Of a DNA stretch of 64,000 bases, positions 46,049 through 57,649 are shown piece by piece. The notes under the pieces were generated by a model. That model was not told the origin of the DNA and ran no database searches. It saw only the letters and a list, made by a program, of their open reading frames with translations. Made by a program: the position numbers and the translations under genes. Each line of letters starts with the position of its first letter. The stretch's first letter is position 1. This DNA is from Apoderus coryli (lineage: Eukaryota; Arthropoda; Insecta; Coleoptera; Attelabidae): assembly GCA_911728435.2 (NCBI GenBank), contig OU452199.1, positions 6,334,860 to 6,398,859 on the forward strand, given 5' to 3'.

Positions 46049-46797
46049 TATAAAATTCAACACCATTTAAAATCAATATTGAAAAGTTCTTGATGCAGTT
46101 GCACTGTGTTTGGGTGGTATCTTTCGTTAAACTGCCTTAACAGTTTTTTCGAAAAGCGCTTTTTTGGGATAATTTACTAAACTCGCGATGCCAAAGCGTT
46201 TTTGGACCATTCTCCCAGAATAAAAATCATGTAATTCTTTCTTCTTTGGAATAGGTTCGCATTTTTGCTTAATTGAATTAAATCAAATTTCACTGATAAA
46301 AAACAGTTTTATGAAAAATTCCCAACTCATAGGTAAGAATTTTCAACAGACTATTTGACAGTAAATATCAAATTAAAAAAATGTATTCTGTCTTCGCAAA
46401 TTCTCATGGCTGACTTGATTTTGAAATTTCTTCCCATTATTACCAATATGTGTGCCTCTTCCATGCAAAATTAAAGATATACATCATCATCATCTATAAG
46501 AAAACTTTATTTTAACTTTAATTTTTGCATCATCAAATACAGGGTGGTCTACATGAAACTAAGATATTTAATTAAAAATTCGCCTATATTATGAATATGT
46601 ACATTTTCCACAACAACATCAAGAGTTATACATAGGAAAGTATTATAATATTTGACAGATAATTACTTTGTGCATGGAAACCCTGTATAGATTAACAATA
46701 TTTTTAAAATGTAGCCATAAATCATTTTTATCGAACCCATAAATAAAACTTTTAGGAAATTAAATAGTTTAGCCACACTATTGCGTGAATAACCCTG

Positions 46798-48797
46798 TAT
46801 AATACAGAAATTAAAAAAAATATATCAAAAATAATTTATCCACAACTGTTACTTTTACACCAGTAAGAGAGAAATTTCTATCTCAACCAATATTTGAAAT
46901 ACAAAATCGTACCTGAGAGACAAATCTGAATCCTTAAATTTAAAGAGCAGCCGAAGGTTTACAGGATTACATTTTTAATATTGCTAGCTGACTAGTATTG
47001 CCTACGTTTTGATTTTCTTGAAGCACTTTTACAACTCGGAGATCACTAATTCTGGATAATATGAAATCGGAGAAATAAAGTTTCCTTGAGGAGATAAAAA
47101 ATTATAATTATCTCGCCTAAAATGTGCCGTCAAAGAATAGTAATGAAATACTTTGCATTTTTATATCCTCCAGATATAGAGTTCAAAGCTTTAAATTCAA
47201 AGTTATAGCTCTCTTTACCCCAAAAACGGTCACATCGTTAATCAAAGAATTCCTTTTTAGGTCCATTTGTGCCGTTCTGAAAAAATCACACTCCTATATT
47301 CTCGGAAAAGTGAAAGGGAGAATGAAACGTATAATAACGCTCGTGAGTATCAGCAAAGATTAATCTACACAATAGATAGTCAGCGTATATGGGAAATAAA
47401 ACAAAAATTGAAACTGTCTCGACACGAGCTACATCTATTAGAAAAACATGCAACCATGGAAATTGTAGATGGCGTTATATGTATTGTGTTGAAATAAAAT
47501 AATCATATGGGCAATGTTAGACAAGGACGAGTATACTTTCCCCTACGAGGTGGGAGTTTGTTTTTATATTATAGGTATCATATATGTACTACTGTGCAGC
47601 AGTGTTTTTTGTTTAAAATTATATGGTATACGTATACCTATCTACGCAAAGATTAATGTGTATGGACGAAAATAAAAGAAATTACTATAATAGTATAAAT
47701 ATACAGGGCTGGTTTATTAAATGTTTTAGACAATAATTTTAAATGACTAAAATAATATTATTTCAGTCATTTAATTTTAAATTTCGGATATAAGGATGCA
47801 TCAAAAAGTTATATTTAAATTAACGAAATTTGGCGTTATAGATAGGACTTCCGGTTATTACCTGATTCAGTTTTAAGGATCAAACTCAAACAGCAGATTC
47901 AACTTGTCGTTAACATTATGAAAAAATAAATCTCAGAGGCGGGTAAATTAAAGGGGCATACAGGCGTGAAATGCTACCCTAACTTTTTTATGCACATTTT
48001 TTGCGTGTGTTTCAATTCGGAGATGTAAAATCTAACAAATTATAAACGTAATAAATGTATCCTTCTGTGATATTGATAGAAAGTCATCGTTATCGCGTAA
48101 TATCGATTTTAAGAAATGTTAATATTAAAAAGGCTGTGCTTTTTACAAGTTGCTGAAGTAAATAAGGTTTGAAATTTCCAGCATGACAATAATTATTTAA
48201 AAAAATACGGTTTCGAAATGCAGGATGTAAAAAATTAGAATTTTTAATCTGTTTTTAATGAAAATTTAAATCTATTGAGAAATATGGTTCAGGGTTTTTG
48301 TGAAATGTATTTTACTCCAAAGATTCTACTCATCGATTATAACCGAATTAATTTACTCAAAAATATCTATATTAGTAAAATAACACAATTATCACAATTA
48401 GGTTCAAATTCTGCAACGCCGAATTGAAAAAAAACTTACAGTCTCCCTAATATTGGTTTTTGTGCAATGATCATAAAACTTTAAAAAACTAACGATTTAT
48501 GTAGATTGTATTGTTAACACGTTTCGTAAAAAGCTTTAAAAACCCACCAACAGGGTGTTAAAAGTATCACGACAATAACTTTTTTCATGTTTTAACAAGT
48601 ACAATCGTCTGCTTCAGATTGATCCTTAAAAACTGAATAACAGTTTCTCTATATAAAAAAATAAAACTCGTAAATATCATCCCCAAACATTTAATTTGAT
48701 TACAATTACATAACACCATATTTGAAAGTAAATAAAAAAAAACAGCATTACCTAGTTTGACAGATTTGCAAATTGCAAATCAAAGTATCTATGTATA
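46798..48797. other. Intergenic stretch with unassigned short frames
   Basis: Overlapping frames at 47124-47497 (79 and 76 codons) have no recognised motif. The second is hydrophilic (SERENETYNNAREYQQRLIY). I cannot call a gene. The rest is AT-rich. Confidence 0.3.
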
Positions 48798-49080
48798 CAG
48801 GGTGTTGCATAAGTACTTGTACAAACTTTAAAGGGTGATTCTTTGACTAATTTTAAGATACAAATTTCATATGTACATGGGTCCGCTACGGCTTGGTTTT
48901 CGAGATACAGGTAGTTCAAAAAGAATATTATATTTAGGATTATATGCTTGTTCAATAGCATCGCAATTTGGTGCAATTCGGGATACAGGTGTATTGATGA
49001 CACCAGAGCTGTCAAAAGAACTAATAAAAAATACGAAAAATAACAAAATACAAATATCATTCAAAAGACAACAATGCACA
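48798..49080. mobile_element. CAGGGTGTTGC element end
   Basis: TA|CAGGGTGTTGCATAAGTAC begins a stretch with TTTCGAGATACAGGTAGTTC, a pattern common at the ends of TA-specific elements. No inverted partner is evident. Overlapping open frames on both strands (48752-49083) are probably by-products. Confidence 0.4.
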
Positions 49081-49742
49081 TAATAGTCGGTACCAAGCCA
49101 AATAGGTAGTAGGTAAATATAGATTTATTTTGTTTCGGGCTTGGGCTTGGCACCGACTACCCACCAAACGGATACATTTAATTTTACGCAGATGCTCAAA
49201 ATGTTAACTTTCTTTCATTAATAGAGACTTGTGAAGTGAGCTTACCTCTTACGCCCACTTATTAAGTACTAAGTTTCAGTTATCAGTTATAATTTTTTAT
49301 TTTCCAAGAAAGCGAAACGAGATATTTAAAACGGCATTGCGCCGCCCTCATGTATACCTCCGGGGGCGGCATCGAAAATCGCTACACGTCACAAACTTGT
49401 AAATGCTTAGAACTACCCCTATATCAAATTTCTATTTTCTATCTTTTTTGTTTCATACCCAAAGCCCTATTCCTACCGAACTTACTATTTACCCGAAGAA
49501 ACATTAAAAAGAAGTAAAATTTAAGTACCTAAACCGATAAAGTGGAACTTATACCTGATGAAGAGACAGACTATTATAATAGGTATACCTAATATACTTA
49601 ATATAGGTAGCACTGATAATTTTTTTATTATAGGTATTATAAGATCTACAACAATCTTGTTACATCTTTGCCACATTGTGTACGTGAAATATTTAGTCAA
49701 AAGTATGTTTCTATCTAAAAGCTTTTCATTTAACGATTGTTC
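49081..49742. other. Intergenic stretch
   Basis: A short imperfect hairpin (GTCGGTACCAAGCC with GGGCTTGGCACCGAC, about 49086-49160). No gene recognised. Confidence 0.4.
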
Positions 49743-49785
49743 GCCACTGATCATGGGACTGGTCTAGTCTTGAAACATGTATGAC
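49743..49785 (+). ncRNA. Hammerhead-ribozyme-like motif, degenerate core
   Basis: Helix I GCCA, box CUGAUCA (G8 replaced by C), extra U, helix II GGGACU-GGUCU-AGUCUU (6 bp with two G-U), GAAAC, AU, GUA, then UGAC, which pairs with GCCA except for one C-A mismatch. Different helix II bases from every other copy. Core mutation predicts inactivity. Confidence 0.3.
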
Positions 49786-51370
49786 ATGGATTAAATATTA
49801 TTATATTAAATTTAATTCATAGAGATTAGGCTTTTATTTCAATACTGTACTTGTAATAAATCACCCTGTGTGTTTCTTTTACCGACGAATTGGCAACAGC
49901 ACGACACACACCACATTCGCTTGTTTTTTTTTTCTACCCTCCCTGCGTATCCCCTCCAGATTAATACAGAATTTCATCAATTTCTCTCTCTGACAATACA
50001 GCATTGCCGGTGCATATCTGTTGCAAATGATCTAAATAATTGTTATACGTTGTGTTTTGTTTTTGATATTAATAAACTACAAAACGGTTTCTGGCTGTGA
50101 CAATACTGCTCTATGCTTTACACGCTAGTCTACGCCACGTAGTGGCAGGCATACTTAGAGATGTTCTGATTTTAATGCATTGGGCTGACTATCTATTGTG
50201 TAGATTAATCTTTGGTATCAGTAATAGCACGTATCTACTCCTACACATATGGTTTTTATTGGAGTTTGTGTTATTACTCGAAACACAGGCGATTCGTACA
50301 ATTTATTTCATATCAGCTTGTTATGAAATATCTACATTGTAGTGTACAGGGTGGCCCAAATTAAGTGTTTGCTTATTGGAACTCATGTTCCATTTTTATT
50401 AAACTTAACTGTCGCATTAGCTGCATTTTTGACTTGGCGTGATTTTACTTCTGATGCTTTCCTTGTCTGTAATTGAATATTCAGCTACCAAAGGAGACTT
50501 CCAACCACCATGTTGCTTTAACATAGTAATGTCACCTCCAGAAGGGATCAATAATATAACAGAATATGCCCACAAACAAATTTAACTTTTCTTGTAGGAA
50601 AATTAAATACCTATCTTTGGAGGAACTATATTAAAGTTTAAAAAGTATGCAGTTCCTACCTACCGGAAAACATTTTATCTACAAAATGATAAATTAATGA
50701 AAATTCTTCCAAGCCTGAAACTTCAAAATGCAGCTGGTGCTATATAAAGTAGTCATCCTAGCTTCTTGTAAACCAACAACTTCAAGCACATCCTATTTGA
50801 ATCTCGTTTAAGAACTTTAATACTTAATGCAACGCGCATAAAAAACGGAATGAAAATCTCTTTTCTATGTGTATACCCCGAAAACTTTGGAAAACAATGA
50901 GAAGCGGGAAAGTTTACTAACTTAGAATGTACACTGAAGAATAATGAAGGTTATAAATATAAAAGCGTAACAAAAGGGTGTGGAGAAGCCTTAGCGGGAC
51001 GACATACTATGACGACCATTGATTAATTAGTTGAACCTATGTGAAGCACAGTTGAAACTTGGATGGATGACTATCTAGAGGTGAAACGGACTAGCCAGAG
51101 GGCCATATCTAATTTCTAGAATGAACTCATGATTGGTACTCACTCGTAATAGTAGTATGGCCTTCAAACCGGTGTGAAATTGGCAGCCAGAAGCCAAAAT
51201 TTCCGAACGACCAGTGTCGCGCCGAGTATTTTCGCATATTAAATGAATAAGTATAAATATGATACCAATTTTATTTACAATTAAATGAGCAAATTTTCTT
51301 AGGAAAACTATAAATATACCGTATTAAAAAAAAGAAAAGTTTTTGAGAAAATTCAGAAAAAACCGATGTA
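49786..51370. other. Intergenic stretch
   Basis: A CACCCTGTG end at 49862 and a CAGGGTGGCCC end after TA at 50347 have no clear partners. No gene recognised; short hydrophobic frames at 49870-50342 are not convincing. Confidence 0.35.
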
Positions 51371-52245
51371 CAATGTGTCCACGGATATAGTATGGAAGAG
51401 GAAAAACTTTTTTATTTGTCGATTTAGAAGAAAAAGTCATTCTTTATAAAAACGTCTGCTTATGTCGAAACTACAATTTCAAATGCCAAATTTACGATTA
51501 CTATACAGGGTATATCAAAAATAACATTTTTAATGATTTTGTTTTTTTTGTTTTTTTTTAATTTTATGAAAATATTTTCAAAACCGTGATTTATTACACC
51601 AATTGTGCAAAAAACACTAATAAACTTTTTTCTCAAAGTGGTTCATTTCATAGCTACTATTAAAATAATAAAATTAAAAAAAAAACAAGGAAATCAATAT
51701 CATTAAAAATGTTGTTTTTGATATACCCTGTATAGTAATCCTAAATTTCGCACTCAAAATTGCAGTTTTGACACAAGCAGACGTTTTTATAAAGAATTAC
51801 TTTTTATTTGTAGATTTAGAAGAAAAAGTCATTCTTTATAAAAACGTCTGCTTGTGTCAAAACTACAAATTCAAATACCAAATTTACGATTACTATACAG
51901 GGTATACCAAAAATAATATTTTTAATGATTTTGATTTTCTTGTTTTTTTAATTTTATTATTTTAATAGTAGCTATGAAATTAACCACTTGGAGAAAAAAG
52001 TTTATTAGTGTTTTTTGCACAATTGGTGTAATAAATCACGGTTTTGAAAATATTTTCATAAAATTTAAAAAAAAACAAAATCATTAAAAGTGTTATTTTT
52101 GACATACCCTGTACAGTAATCGTAAATTTGGCACTTGAAATTGTAGTTTCGACACAAGCAGACGTTTTTATAAAGAATGACTTTTGCTTCTAAATCGACA
52201 AATAAAAAAGTTTTTCCTCTTCCAACTCTATCGGTGGACACATTG
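51371..52245. mobile_element. 875-bp double palindrome, TA-flanked
   Basis: The ends CAATGTGTCCACGGATA and, inverted, CAATGTGTCCACCGATA are flanked by TA. The segment is made of two about 440-bp units in head-to-head orientation. Each unit is itself an imperfect inverted repeat carrying ATACAGGGTAT at its inner joint. The block AGACGTTTTTATAAAGAA (or its complement) therefore occurs four times. No coding capacity. It looks like a MITE that was duplicated in inverted orientation. Confidence 0.85.
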
Positions 52246-52375
52246 TACTTGTAAATTTTCAAGTTCCAATTGCTGGCAATCTAGACGGTGGATCTATATG
52301 AAACTTGGAAATATCAAAGGACCAATAATTGCTAAATTTTATAAATAATATTAGGTTATTAAATAGTATAACACT

Positions 52376-52404
52376 GGTGCCCCCAGGCACGAATAGCCCT
52401 CCAT
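52376..52404 (-). repeat. Terminal-type motif of the array family (inverted)
   Basis: The minus strand reads ATGGAGGGCTATTCGTGCCT, matching ATGGAGAGCTATTCGTGCCT at 55428 and 55990 on the plus strand. It may be an inverted end of the same family. Confidence 0.5.
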
Positions 52405-52415
52405 ACATCAATATA

Positions 52416-52570
52416 CAGGGTGTTTCAAAAAGCGCGGCAATATTTAAGAGGGTGATTTCTTAGGTCATTTTATGAAAAAAAGGTCCCATAAACATACGTC
52501 AGAAAATGCATTGTTTCCAAGATACAAGGTGTTAAAGTTTTTTTGTAAACAACGGATTTTTTTAATTAAG
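52416..52570. mobile_element. Left end of a CAGGGTGTTTC element (second copy)
   Basis: TA|CAGGGTGTTTCAAAAAGCGC, GGCAATATTTAAGAGGGTGA and ATGCATTGTTTCCAAGATAC match the end at 27605. The right end is not seen. Confidence 0.55.
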
Positions 52571-53024
52571 TCAAAAATCTGGCATTTGGCATATGTATGA
52601 TTTCAACAAGATGCCTATGGTCGGCAAGTGCGAGTATATTTAGATTTAACTTTTCCGAATAGATCTATTGACAGAGCGTAAATGATTGACAAAAATGAAA
52701 GAAATCAGCCGATTAGAACCGTTAAAATAAACATGCAACCTATTTGCCCTAGCGTTATGCACAAAATATTAACATAGTATGTTTTATAATGGGTTTTGTA
52801 CCAGTCTTATTTTGGATTACATATAGCGAACTGTATTACAGTTACACATAGGGGGGTTTGGAAGCAAACGTATATTTTTATGGCTGATTTTATAAGGCTT
52901 AGAGAGGGTTTAGACAGAAAATAAACGCACAGATCGATTCCTCGCATATTTTTATTATACAGAGTCGATCAAAAAATTATATTTTTAGAAAAATTGACCT
53001 AGGGGGTTTGGGAAATGGACAACT
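52571..53024. other. Intergenic stretch
   Basis: No gene or repeat was recognised. Confidence 0.35.
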
Positions 53025-56000
53025 CATGTATATGGAGACTATTAGTTTCATGAAAAATTTTTTTTTTTTAATTTCACCGGAAATACTTGTTTTTGGTCAT
53101 TTTATACATAAATAAGTAGTTTTCAAAAAATGTATGTCTGTCAGTCTGTCAGTCTGTCTGTCTGTCTGTATGCACGAAAACGCAACAACCGCTTAACAGA
53201 TTTTAACCAAATTTGGTACAAAAATACTATTGAACATGGCAAGGAGCTGATTAGATTTTGGGAAACATTGAGCGTAGGCAAGGGGTTTAAAAGAGGCTTC
53301 AAAAATTAACAAAATTCATAGTTCTTAAACTTATCCGAAATACTGCATAATTTTTTACGCATTTAATTGAATATAACCTAAAATATTTAACATAAAATAT
53401 TAGACCACATTGGCGTTCGAAAATAGTGTAAAATGGGGTAAAAAATATTTAAAAAAAAACGTACTTCTTAAACACAGCAGAAATATTAACTAATTATTTA
53501 TAGCTTTAATAGAATATAACCTATAAAATGTGGCATAAATAACTTACTTTCATAGGCGTTCGTAAATAGTGGACAAGGGGTCAAAATATAAAAAATATAT
53601 ATTTCCTAAAATTATTCGAAATATGGAATAATTTTTTATAGTTGGGATATAATATAAACTAAAAAATGTTACATAAAAGAATTGGTTCACACAGACGTTC
53701 GTAAATAGTCTAAAAAAATGGTCAAAAACGAAAAAAAAATGTTTTCCAAATATACCAGAAAAATTGGCTAATTATATATAGTTTTGATATAAGATAACCT
53801 AAAAAATGCAGCATAAAATTTTTATTTACATAGGCGTTCGTAAATAGTAGAAAAGGGGTTAAAATAAAAAAAATTAAATGTAAATTTTTTTTAGAATTAA
53901 CTAGTTGAATTGGTGTTAAAAATACACGACAAAAATTAATGTACCATGGGCGTCCGTGAAAATTCTATAAAAGGGTCAGAAAAAATTTGTATCCGTGGTA
54001 ACTCAAAAACCACTTAACGGATTTTAACCACATTTGGTACGAAAATACTACAGGATATTAATTTATAGGTGGTGATTAACATTGAGCGTACGCAAGGGGT
54101 TTAAAAGAAGGCTCAAAAATTTAAAAAACCATAGTTCTTAAACTTATCCGAAATATTGAATAATTCTTCATAGTTGTGATAGGATATAACCGAAAAAATG
54201 TTACATAAAAGAATTGATTTACACAGGGGTTTGAAAATAGTTTAAAAAAAGGGTCAAAAACGAAAAAAAAAATGTTTCCCAAATATACCAGAAAAATTGG
54301 CTAATTATATATAGCTTTGATATAAGATAACCTAAAAAATGCAGCATAAAATTTTTATTTGCATAGGCGTTCGTAAATAGTAGAAAAAGGGGTAAAAGAA
54401 AAAAAAAATGAAATGTAAATTTTTTTTATAATTAACTAGTTCAATTGGTGTTAAAAATACACGACAAAAATTAATGTACCATAGGCGCCGTGAAAATTCT
54501 ATAAAAGGGTCATAAAAAATTTGTATCCGTGATAACTCAAAAACCACTTTTTAACGAATTTTAACCACATTTGGTACGAAAATACTACAGGACATTTATA
54601 GGTGGTGATTAACACTGAGCGTAGGCAAGGGGTTTAAAAAAGGGGTCAAAAATTTAAAAAATCATGGTTCTTAAACTTATCCGAAATATTGAATAATTTT
54701 TTGTGCGTTTAATTAAATATAACCTAAAATATTTAACCTAAACAATTAAACCACATTGACATGCGAAAAAAGTGTAAAATGGGGTAAAAAGGTTAGAAAA
54801 AACATATTTCATAAACATAGCAGAAATATTGACTAGTTATTTATAGCCTTGATAGAATATAACCTAAAAAATGTGTTATAAATAACGTGTTTTCATAGGC
54901 GTTCGTAAATAGTGTAAAAGGGGTCAAAATAAAAACATATATACTTCCTAAACTTATTCGGAATACGGAATAATTTTTCGTAGTTGTGATAGAATATAAC
55001 CTAAAAAATGTTACATAAATGAATTGGTTCACACAGGCGTTCGAAAAAGGGTCAAAAACGAAAAAAAAATGTTTTTCCAAATATAACAGAAAAATTGGCT
55101 ACTTCTATATATATATAGCTTTGATATAAGATAACCTACAACATACAGCATAACAATTTTGTTTACATAGGGGTTCGTAAATAGTAGAAAAGGGGACAAA
55201 ATAAATTTTATAATAAAACCAACAAAATCAATTATTTTGCTCCAAGAACTTGGCCTAGAAGATCTGAAATATAAATTACGTACGTATAACTAGTGCCTTC
55301 AAAGAGAAGAAAAATGAACAAAACCCGATACTAGCGATAAATAGCTGATGTCTAAAACAAAACAAAAATGTATTAAGTTTAAATAAATTACAAAAAGGTC
55401 ATAAAATTATTACTTTTACACTTAAATATGGAGAGCTATTCGTGCCTCGCGGGCAACAGTTTATTTTTATTTCAACGGAAATACGTGTTTTTTTTTTTAA
55501 ATGTCTCTCTGTATTTAACCAAATTTGGAACAAAAACATTATCTACAGGATATGTCTAGGTGCTGTTTACCTTTTAGGAAACAATGAGATTAGGCAAAAG
55601 GTTTAAAAAAGGGGTTAAAATTCTTAAAATTTTATACTTCTTATATATTTATCCGAAATCACTATAACACAATAATCATAAAAATTACACATTTGACGTT
55701 CGAAAGGAGCGTAAAAAGGGGTTAAAAACTTGAAAAAAAAATATTTCCTAAACATAACAGAAATATTGACTAGTTATTTATAGATTTGATTGAATATAAC
55801 CTATGAAAGGTATCATAAGAAACTTGCTTACAAAGGCGTTCGTAAATAGTCGAAAAGGAGTCAAAATAAAAAAAACTATAATCTTATTCGAAATAATTTA
55901 AAAAAAAATCTGTTGTCTACAATAAACATTATTATTTGGAAATATAGCTTGTCATCATAAAAAGGTCACCGAAATATTACTTTTACACTTAACTATGAGA

Positions 56001-56035
56001 GCTATTCGTGCCTCGCGACCAACAGTTTATTTTAG
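53025..56035 (+). repeat. Degenerate tandem-repeat array (main block)
   Basis: A sub-unit of roughly 135 bp recurs, marked by TATAACCTAAAAAATG, then ATAGGCGTTCGTAAATAGT, then AAAAGGGGTCAAAAT and CCTAAACTTATTCGAAATA. I count about fourteen copies of the GGCGTTCG-type block here. A higher-order unit adds CTTAACGGATTTTAACCA-CATTTGGTACGAAAATACTA and GAGCGTAGGCAAGGGGTTTA (near 53190, 54000, 54545, 55510). A (TGTC)n run is at 53135-53168. Units start ATATGGAGA-CTATT and two begin ATGGAGAGCTATTCGTGCCT (55428, 55990). No ORF; class unknown, possibly the interior of a non-autonomous transposon. Confidence 0.75.
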
Positions 56036-57128
56036 ATTTAAATATCGTAATTTTTGTTACTAAATATCTTGTTTAATTCGACATATCATTTATATAAAAA
56101 AGTTAAAAAAATGTACAATATCAAATAGTAAAGTAAGAAATTCAGTAAAAAAAACAACGAAATATTTAAATAATTATTAAACAATTTGGACGTGTTTCTG
56201 TAGGTACTTATAGTAATTAATTTTCGGAGCCTAATTTAATTAAGACAACAAAAAATTGTTTTTGAAATCGTAATACTAAACAAACCAATGCTTACCTGAT
56301 GCATGCACATTAACATTTTGTTAAAACATTTATTTAATATAACACCAGAATATTGACCCATATTGTTTATAACATTATTATCAAACAAACATATTTTAAT
56401 CCACAAGAACATAAATTTTAAACAAAATAACAATATTTGTTATAAACGTTATGAACATCGCATAACTTTGTTAATTTGAAAGTATGATCAAACTTTAAAA
56501 GTTAACAGTCAAATTATTTTTATTCACAAAATTGTTTTTACAACTCCAAAAGTTGCCAAAACTTTAAAATATTTATAAGTATAAAGTAGCCCACGATATA
56601 TTGCGAAATGTTTTTTGAGATATATCACGACTCCTGTGCGAAAATGAGGGGTTGATTCGTATTCAACTCAAAGTTGGCGATCGGGTTTCCAGCGGCCGAT
56701 TAAACTATGCTATATGGAGTTTTCTCTGAGAAAATTTTCACTAAAACGCGACTGTCGCGCGCACATTCACATAATATTCGACATAATCCAAAACTTGTAT
56801 TGCAATAATTTATAACCAAATAATAGTGTGTTTGATACTGTTCCCATTTATTGCATTTGTTTCTCATTTGACATATTCCTTGGAATTTTTAATTGATTTT
56901 TATTTGGTTTCAAATGAAGAAATAATACCCATATACCAGTGTAGTGTAATTCAATGACAATATCCCCTATAAATTTTATTTACTATAATTTGTTTTTGGT
57001 TTTATTGGGGCATGTTTCATGAGGCGCATAGACGGATTAAACAGATTAATATGAATGCGAAACACGCAATGCATAAAAAAAAGTTGATTCTAACAATCAA
57101 CCCCATTTTAAAATTTATTTTATATATA
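56036..57128. other. AT-rich spacer inside the array region
   Basis: No array unit, gene or known repeat is visible. Its position between two array blocks suggests it came in with the CAGGGTG/hammerhead segment to its right. Confidence 0.35.
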
Positions 57129-57264
57129 CAGGGTGTTTTTTCTGTTCTGAATCCCATAGGGAAAGTATTGTGAACGCGCTATTTGAGATAAAGATGGATC
57201 TAACCATTCTGAAGTTCCCTGAGACGATTAAGACCATTTTCAGATAGATTATAGATTTTGTTAC
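57129..57264. mobile_element. CAGGGTGTTTT element end before a hammerhead-like motif
   Basis: TATA|CAGGGTGTTTTTTCTGTT is an element end of the same kind as elsewhere. The hammerhead-like motif starts 136 bases later. No partner end. Confidence 0.45.
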
Positions 57265-57300
57265 GCCACTGAAGATGGAACCTTCCGAAACATGTCTGGC
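57265..57300 (+). ncRNA. Hammerhead-ribozyme-like motif (intact boxes)
   Basis: Helix I GCCA, core CUGAAGA, extra U, helix II GGA-ACCU-UCC, core GAAAC, AU, GUC (the most favoured cleavage triplet), then UGGC, which pairs perfectly with GCCA. The tail block TTTGTGGGGCAG follows about 30 bases later. All catalytic boxes fit the CUGANGA/GAAA/NUH rule; the single extra base before helix II is the one departure. Confidence 0.5.
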
Positions 57301-57649
57301 ATGTGATTTAAGCATATATACGAATATTTTGTGGGGCAGTGTGGCGTATTCGGCATCTAACATTATATATGTTAATATTATAAGTTTTAAACCCTCGATT
57401 ATTCTATGCCCTCGTTATCTTTTATTTTTATTATACATAAGATACCCTTGCATTCAGTTTTTGTTATTGTTATGTTGTTAATATAAAAAATATATTTTTT
57501 GTGACATCTTGTCAGAGATATTAAAAATTTGTCATTGATAATAAAATTCTTTTGATGAACAAAATTTAACTTTATTTTAGAAAAGTTTAACAAATAACTT
57601 GTGGGTATTAATTATATACTCCACAGGCAGACGCCTTTTATTTATTATT
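57301..57649. other. AT-rich stretch right of the hammerhead-like motif
   Basis: Contains the tail block and, near 57620, a CTCCACAGGCAGACGCCTTT block akin to it. No gene. Confidence 0.35.

Larger units (their letters stand above)
41247..46797 (-). mobile_element. Long-TIR Tc1/mariner-like transposon, copy 2 (with three insertions)
   Basis: The ends CAGGGTTATTCATGCCATAC and, inverted, CAGGGTTATTCACGC lie between TA dinucleotides (41245-41246, 46798-46799). The left long repeat (41247-41998) breaks at a pogo-like element, resumes at 43253, is followed by an insert with a hammerhead-like core (about 43382-43645), then the transposase C-terminus (minus, about 43650-43803), a 2.24-kb Tc1/mariner element, the transposase N-terminus (minus, 46052-46265) and the right repeat (about 46395-46797). 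Subtracting the insertions gives the structure of copy 1 in reverse. The right repeat lacks about 500 bp present in the left one. Confidence 0.75.

Noticed and set aside
47124..47497. Two overlapping frames as a small gene.
   Set aside because: No family resemblance, no clear start context and AT-rich codon use like the noncoding background.
48752..49083. Frames of 70-102 codons on both strands next to a CAGGGTG end.
   Set aside because: Likely chance openings in transposon terminal sequence; no coding pattern.
53135..53168. TGTC/CAGT microsatellite as an isolated feature.
   Set aside because: It is part of the repeat-array unit, seen also at 20726-20745.
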